A stretch of DNA of 8,791 nt from Candidatus Fibrimonadales bacterium (GTDB lineage: Bacteria > Fibrobacterota > Fibrobacteria > Fibrobacterales > Fibrobacteraceae). The notes beneath the pieces are model-generated. The model was not told the origin of the DNA. It ran no database searches and worked only from the letters and a program-made list of their open reading frames with translations. The stretch's first letter is position 1. Every line of letters starts with the position of its first letter. The position numbers and the translations under genes were made by a program. Of the stretch, positions 5,544-8,791 are shown piece after piece. The stretch is taken from positions 1-8,791 of the forward strand of contig WQSA01000091.1 of NCBI GenBank assembly GCA_009788135.1. The letters run 5' to 3'.

Positions 5544-6209
5544 TTATTGCGCCCTATTTATTTCAGATTCTATTATATTTTTGAATTTTTCAAATAATTT
5601 ATCATTATCTTTACTTAATAGTTTTCCATCAATTTTGATTAATTTATACTCCTTTATACAACCATATTCTAATCTCGCAGTTTTTGCAACTTGAATCAAA
5701 TTATTTATTGCTTTTTCAATATTGTCAAATTGTTTTGATTTTGACGATTTTTCCGCATCAAAAGATTTTGTATCAACTATTTGTATAAAAAGAACACTTG
5801 ATTTTTTAATATCAATCTCTCTTCCATTTTTTCCTTTGTTTGCGTAATATTCCGCTAAATTGGATGTTAAATATTTACCGCATATTTGTGTTGGATTTTT
5901 AGCTGTCTTTTCTTCTATCTCAATTATTATTCTTATTTTCTCATCTTTAATTATCATTGCGTCCACATTACATATTGCCGTTTTGCGACTTTTCTTCCTG
6001 TTTGAATCTTTTTGATTTTTTACTTCTTCGTTTTCAAGTTCATTAATAAACAGAGATATCTTTTGCTGATTCTTGCATTTAACATCACTGCATTCCGGAG
6101 CAAGAATAATTTCTATCTCTGGAGTTTTTTTAAATCCACTTAACACATTGCCCAAAGCTCTATGTAATTGATGTTCTTCATTTTCATTTTGCGTGTTTGC
6201 ATTTTTCAT
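5544..6209 (-). CDS. Orphan PD-(D/E)XK nuclease-like protein
   Basis: I do not recognise a named family. The 221-residue, Lys-rich protein carries the pattern VDAMII (Asp83) followed by the hydrophobic strand IRIIIEIEEK, giving Asp83-x15-Glu99-x-Lys101. This is the spacing and strand context of PD-(D/E)XK restriction-type nucleases. It is followed by NPTQICGKYLTSNLAEYY (105-122) and a second buried strand SSVLFIQIVDT (137-147). Residues about 14-45 (LHRALGNVLSGF...) look helical, and the tail (161-221) is helical and charged. The ATG at 6209 was chosen because GGAGG lies 5 nt before it; an in-frame TTG at 6227 lacks such a site. The gene is the most AT-rich in the window, unlike its neighbours, and is flanked by palindromes, suggesting horizontal transfer. 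No methyltransferase gene is present, so a solitary endonuclease, a remnant of a restriction system or a non-restriction nuclease are all possible. Confidence 0.7.
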   Translation of the reverse strand: MKNANTQNENEEHQLHRALGNVLSGFKKTPEIEIILAPECSDVKCKNQQKISLFINELENEEVKNQKDSNRKKSRKTAICNVDAMIIKDEKIRIIIEIEEKTAKNPTQICGKYLTSNLAEYYANKGKNGREIDIKKSSVLFIQIVDTKSFDAEKSSKSKQFDNIEKAINNLIQVAKTARLEYGCIKEYKLIKIDGKLLSKDNDKLFEKFKNIIESEINRAQ

Positions 6210-6214
6210 AAACG

Positions 6215-6219
6215 CCTCC
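6215..6219 (-). promoter_or_regulatory. Shine-Dalgarno fixing the nuclease-like gene start
   Basis: GGAGG on the minus strand, 5 nt before the ATG at 6209, selects this codon over the upstream in-frame TTG at 6227. It directly adjoins the 17-bp palindrome at 6222-6238, so a protein or hairpin on that palindrome could block ribosome access. Confidence 0.7.
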
Positions 6220-6221
6220 GT

Positions 6222-6353
6222 GCCCAATATTATTGGGCTGGTTGTTTTCCCTTGTTTTATTTACCTCTTGCCAAAACTTGGGAACACGGTTTTGACAAGG
6301 TTAGCACCACTCGGTGCAAATTCTTTTATTCACCGCTTGCTCATGCTAGCGGT
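6222..6353. repeat. Cluster of four consecutive inverted repeats
   Basis: The gap between the FISUMP and nuclease-like genes contains, in order: GCCCAATA/TATTGGGC (6222-6238, 1-nt centre); CTTGCCAAAAC/GTTTTGACAAG (6267-6299, 11-bp arms with one mismatch, 11-nt loop); GCACC/GGTGC (6304-6317, 4-nt loop); and ACCGCT/AGCGGT (6332-6353, 10-nt loop). Read on the minus strand they form a chain of stems from the FISUMP stop to the nuclease Shine-Dalgarno. None is followed by a U tract, so simple termination is doubtful. A structured leader, an operator cluster or a small palindromic mobile element are alternatives. No coding sequence is seen here. Confidence 0.55.
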
Positions 6354-6362
6354 AGGTTTCAT

Positions 6363-8678
6363 CTAGTTCTTCACGCAACGTATTGACCCGCCGCCATCGC
6401 AAGAATACCCCAAAACATTATTAATCGCAAATACAGAATTGCAAGCACCATCAGCCAAAGGTGCAGTATTCAGATAAAGAGCCATCATACCAATACCTGT
6501 CGTAGGACTATTGCCGCTAGGAAGAGCAGAAAAACCAAAATCATCTGTGCCATTCCATGATTCGTATTTATTGGAGACATCGCTCCAGTAATTATTCCAA
6601 CCATTCGTTGCTTTCAATTTTGTTTCAGAATTCCAACTTCTATTGCCCCATTCGTCGCGGCTGTCAACATAATCAATCAAAACATTCCATTCCGCGCGAC
6701 TTGGTAAATGCCAACCTTCGGGGCAAATACCTCGAACTCCGCTTGGGTTAGCATAAGAACCTGACGCTCCGTTCATAGCTGTGGTCCAATCGTATAAGCG
6801 TCCATATATTTCGCAATTGGCTGGGTCATTGTCATAACAATAGTATGAGCGTCTACATGCTGGGGCTGGGTCATTGTCATAACATACACTGCTCTCAACA
6901 TTGTAATTCAAATTCTCAGCCATCCAGGTTTGCGTTCCTATAACAACAGTTTTATAGGTTTGCCCACCGTAGGTAACATAGCCATATTCCTTCATAACTC
7001 TCTCTGAGCAATACTGCGTTTCTGTATTGTTGTTAGCCGAGCAGGGAACTTTAACCGTTAAAGGACCATTGCAATTAGCTGTTCTAGTCGCATTGCCGCA
7101 AGTTGCACTTACGCTTATATCGCTATATATTCCAGCCACTGGATTGTTCCAAGTAGGAGTATTTGTCCAAACTAGGTTCGTTGCATTATCCCAATTATTA
7201 CAAGTCAAAGCAGGCGGAGTTATTCTGTCTCCCTCAAATGCAGAAGTAGGCATTGTACTACAAGTTAGCTCAACTGGCTTAACCTCCAAAGAGCCACAAT
7301 TAGCACTCAAAATCTCCACTCCGCAATTTGCTTCCGCGCTCACAGCATAAGCTCCTGGCTTAAGATTGTTCCAGTCCGGCAAAGTACCTTTCAAAACACC
7401 ATCAAAAGGCATAGAACCGTCACTGCAAGTTAAAAATGGCTGAGCTATTCCTGCACCCTCAAACACAGAAGAATTAAACATGCTGCAAGAAAGCGTTGGC
7501 TGGTCAATTACATTTAAGCTGCCACAATTAACCGTTAAACCCGTTGCGCTTCCGCAAGTAGCTGTTGCGCGAACATTGTACATTCCCTTTGCAGGATTAG
7601 CCCAAACAGGCGCATTTGCATAAGAAGCGTTTGAAAGCTCTCCGACAGAGCAACTCAAAACTGGCTCATCAATTGCAATGCCATCATAGCCTTTGCCTGA
7701 AAAATTGGAACAGACAAGCGTAGGCAATGTTGATTCCCAATAGCTGCCGTTGCAGATATAATGATTGGCTCTTTTAGAACTGCTTGCATTGGCATTCTGT
7801 TTCATAACATCTTTAGATTCCGCATTGCATTCCCCAAGACCGTAATTAACCGCCCAATAATCTCTAACGTACTTTTCAAAAGCGGGAACGTCGGAAGCCA
7901 AACCCCAGCCGGTTATATTGCTTCTTATGCTTGACAAATTCGCACCCGAAGCCCAATCCGCAATGGCAGTCTTCGCCTCTTCATCATTCCAAGAGCCGCC
8001 ATTCCTAATAGCCTGGCTAAAATTCGTCAACCGCTGGGAAAACTCGCCTTCGCCCAGATTGCTTTGCAATAGCACGGAAATTGCCAGCAAAGCGGCATCG
8101 CTCTCGGTTGTGCCAAATATGCTCATATCCTCGCTGTCTTTGAATGAGTCGCCGTTTATGCCAAATACCGCAAATATCTCATGTTGAGCCTGCTTCTTGG
8201 CTTCCTTGACGCTCTTGCCTTCGTTCTCCGCCAAATTAAGAACTCGGTAATATTCAAGATGCGTTAGAATATTCACATTCACTTGGTCTTTTTCCCTTAA
8301 ATCTGCTATTGCGAAAAGAGTTATCGGAGAGGCAGATACTTTGCCCGTGTTCTCATTTCTGTAATAGCCGCTAGCCTCAAGCATGGCGAATTGCGAGATA
8401 AGCTCTATGTTTCTTATCTCGAAACTTCCTTTGTTGTCTGCTATTATATCCCTGAAATTTCTGCCTGTTTGGGCAAATTTTTCATTCAGTTCGTATAGCG
8501 TGGCTGTAGAGCCTTCAATGAATGGTCCCTTTTGGGAAACTCCACTTATTTGCGCTTTCTTTGTAGTAGTGCCGATAGTTTCGCTAGGAGATCCCCCGCC
8601 ATCGCCAGAGCAGGAAAGGGTGAGCGATATGGCAAATAATAAACTTGCCGCTGCGAGAACTGATTTTGTTCTGTTCAT
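6363..8678 (-). CDS. FISUMP-domain surface lipoprotein with three four-cysteine repeats
   Basis: The 771-residue protein starts with a lipoprotein-type signal (MNRTK, hydrophobic core, LTLSC; predicted lipidated Cys23, then a Gly/Ser-rich linker), so it is probably anchored in the outer membrane. Residues 42-180 (ISGVSQKGPFIEGSTATLYEL...) resemble an N-terminal module common on such lipoproteins. Residues 180-320 look helical and are unassigned. Three tandem repeats of about 75 residues follow (about 320-393, 394-468 and 469-544), each with four cysteines at nearly constant spacing (20, 32-34, 9-10), suggesting disulfide-bonded Ig-like domains. Residues 567-770 are a FISUMP domain: TYGGQTYKTVVIGTQTWMAENLNY, YGRLYDW (625-631), CPEGWHLPSRAEW (652-664), DDFGFSALP (712-720) and terminal SIRCVKN. 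The usual WWS-T/S segment near its end is missing. A GGAG site lies 7 nt before the ATG. The function is unknown; FISUMP proteins are thought to be surface or adhesion-related. Confidence 0.88.
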   Translation of the reverse strand: MNRTKSVLAAASLLFAISLTLSCSGDGGGSPSETIGTTTKKAQISGVSQKGPFIEGSTATLYELNEKFAQTGRNFRDIIADNKGSFEIRNIELISQFAMLEASGYYRNENTGKVSASPITLFAIADLREKDQVNVNILTHLEYYRVLNLAENEGKSVKEAKKQAQHEIFAVFGINGDSFKDSEDMSIFGTTESDAALLAISVLLQSNLGEGEFSQRLTNFSQAIRNGGSWNDEEAKTAIADWASGANLSSIRSNITGWGLASDVPAFEKYVRDYWAVNYGLGECNAESKDVMKQNANASSSKRANHYICNGSYWESTLPTLVCSNFSGKGYDGIAIDEPVLSCSVGELSNASYANAPVWANPAKGMYNVRATATCGSATGLTVNCGSLNVIDQPTLSCSMFNSSVFEGAGIAQPFLTCSDGSMPFDGVLKGTLPDWNNLKPGAYAVSAEANCGVEILSANCGSLEVKPVELTCSTMPTSAFEGDRITPPALTCNNWDNATNLVWTNTPTWNNPVAGIYSDISVSATCGNATRTANCNGPLTVKVPCSANNNTETQYCSERVMKEYGYVTYGGQTYKTVVIGTQTWMAENLNYNVESSVCYDNDPAPACRRSYYCYDNDPANCEIYGRLYDWTTAMNGASGSYANPSGVRGICPEGWHLPSRAEWNVLIDYVDSRDEWGNRSWNSETKLKATNGWNNYWSDVSNKYESWNGTDDFGFSALPSGNSPTTGIGMMALYLNTAPLADGACNSVFAINNVLGYSCDGGGSIRCVKN
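6819..6884. repeat. 21-bp exact direct repeat (45-bp period) inside the FISUMP domain
   Basis: Bases 6819-6839 recur exactly at 6864-6884. The 45-bp period keeps the reading frame and gives the protein two CYDNDPA segments (599-605 and 614-620) where typical FISUMP domains have one before NCxxYGRLY. The intervening bases have diverged, so this is a partly decayed in-frame duplication. Confidence 0.85.
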
Positions 8679-8685
8679 TTTTTGT

Positions 8686-8689
8686 CTCC
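8686..8689 (-). promoter_or_regulatory. Shine-Dalgarno of the FISUMP lipoprotein gene
   Basis: On the minus strand GGAG sits 7 nt before the ATG at 8678, supporting the start that also gives the intact lipoprotein signal. Further upstream a small palindrome GGAAC-ata-GTTCC (8716-8728) and AT-rich DNA are visible, but I could not identify a -35/-10 pair with acceptable spacing. Confidence 0.65.
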
Positions 8690-8778
8690 ATTTGAAATGA
8701 AATAAGTTTTTTGCGGAACATAGTTCCTGCGTAATATTTTTTTTGTTAAAACTAATAAATTGGCACGATTTTTGCGGC

Positions 8779-8791
8779 GGGGGGGGGGGGG
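8779..8791. other. Terminal poly-G run (likely sequence-end artefact)
   Basis: Thirteen consecutive G residues end the window in otherwise AT-rich promoter-side DNA. Such runs at contig ends are typical of dark-cycle calls in two-colour sequencing. It is probably not biological, though a genuine phase-variable G tract upstream of a surface lipoprotein gene cannot be excluded from the sequence alone. Confidence 0.6.

Noticed and set aside
6210..6227. TTG start for the nuclease-like gene adding six residues
   Set aside because: The GGAGG site lies inside this extension and is correctly placed for the ATG at 6209.
6222..6353. Integron attC site as an explanation for the structured gap
   Set aside because: No convincing RYYYAAC/GTTRRRY core pair framing the repeats, and no integrase gene in the window.

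Overview
The window looks like accessory-rich chromosome from a member of the Fibrobacterota, probably a termite-gut-type Fibromonadales relative. The main reason is the 771-residue lipoprotein at the right end, which finishes in a FISUMP domain (Fibrobacter succinogenes major paralogous domain), together with a secreted PEGA/SUMF1 protein and moderately AT-rich DNA. This placement rests on recognised protein families, not on a tree. Both ends look like contig or window edges: a carboxynorspermidine decarboxylase gene is cut at the left, and a run of 13 G sits at the right.

Layout. (1) 1-912, plus strand: 3' part of nspC (polyamine synthesis). It converges on, and overlaps by 4 bp, a minus-strand block. 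(2) 4412-909, minus strand: a consensus sigma70-type promoter, tRNA-Ala(GGC), a rhomboid protease, a PfkB-family kinase and a PEGA+SUMF1-like exported protein, all closely spaced and probably at least partly co-transcribed. (3) 5252-4480, minus strand: a strong promoter, a 50-codon gene missed by size cut-offs, and a GNAT acetyltransferase starting 1 nt after it. This has the layout of a type II toxin-antitoxin pair. (4) 5260-5543: a 280-bp gene-free stretch dense in palindromes. (5) 6209-5544, minus strand: a very AT-rich gene whose product carries a D-x15-E-x-K pattern, as in PD-(D/E)XK nucleases. (6) 6210-6362: a second gene-free stretch containing four consecutive inverted repeats. (7) 8678-6363, minus strand: the FISUMP lipoprotein, with a signal peptide, three four-cysteine repeats and a terminal FISUMP domain.

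Blocks 3-6 (about 4.44-6.36 kb) differ from their surroundings in base composition and in density of inverted repeats. They read as an inserted defence/addiction-type island between housekeeping genes and a surface-protein gene. The best candidates for something poorly described are the small putative antitoxin with its GNAT partner, the orphan nuclease-like gene flanked by palindromes, and the palindromic intergenic elements themselves. All functional statements come from reading motifs by eye; no database search was run.
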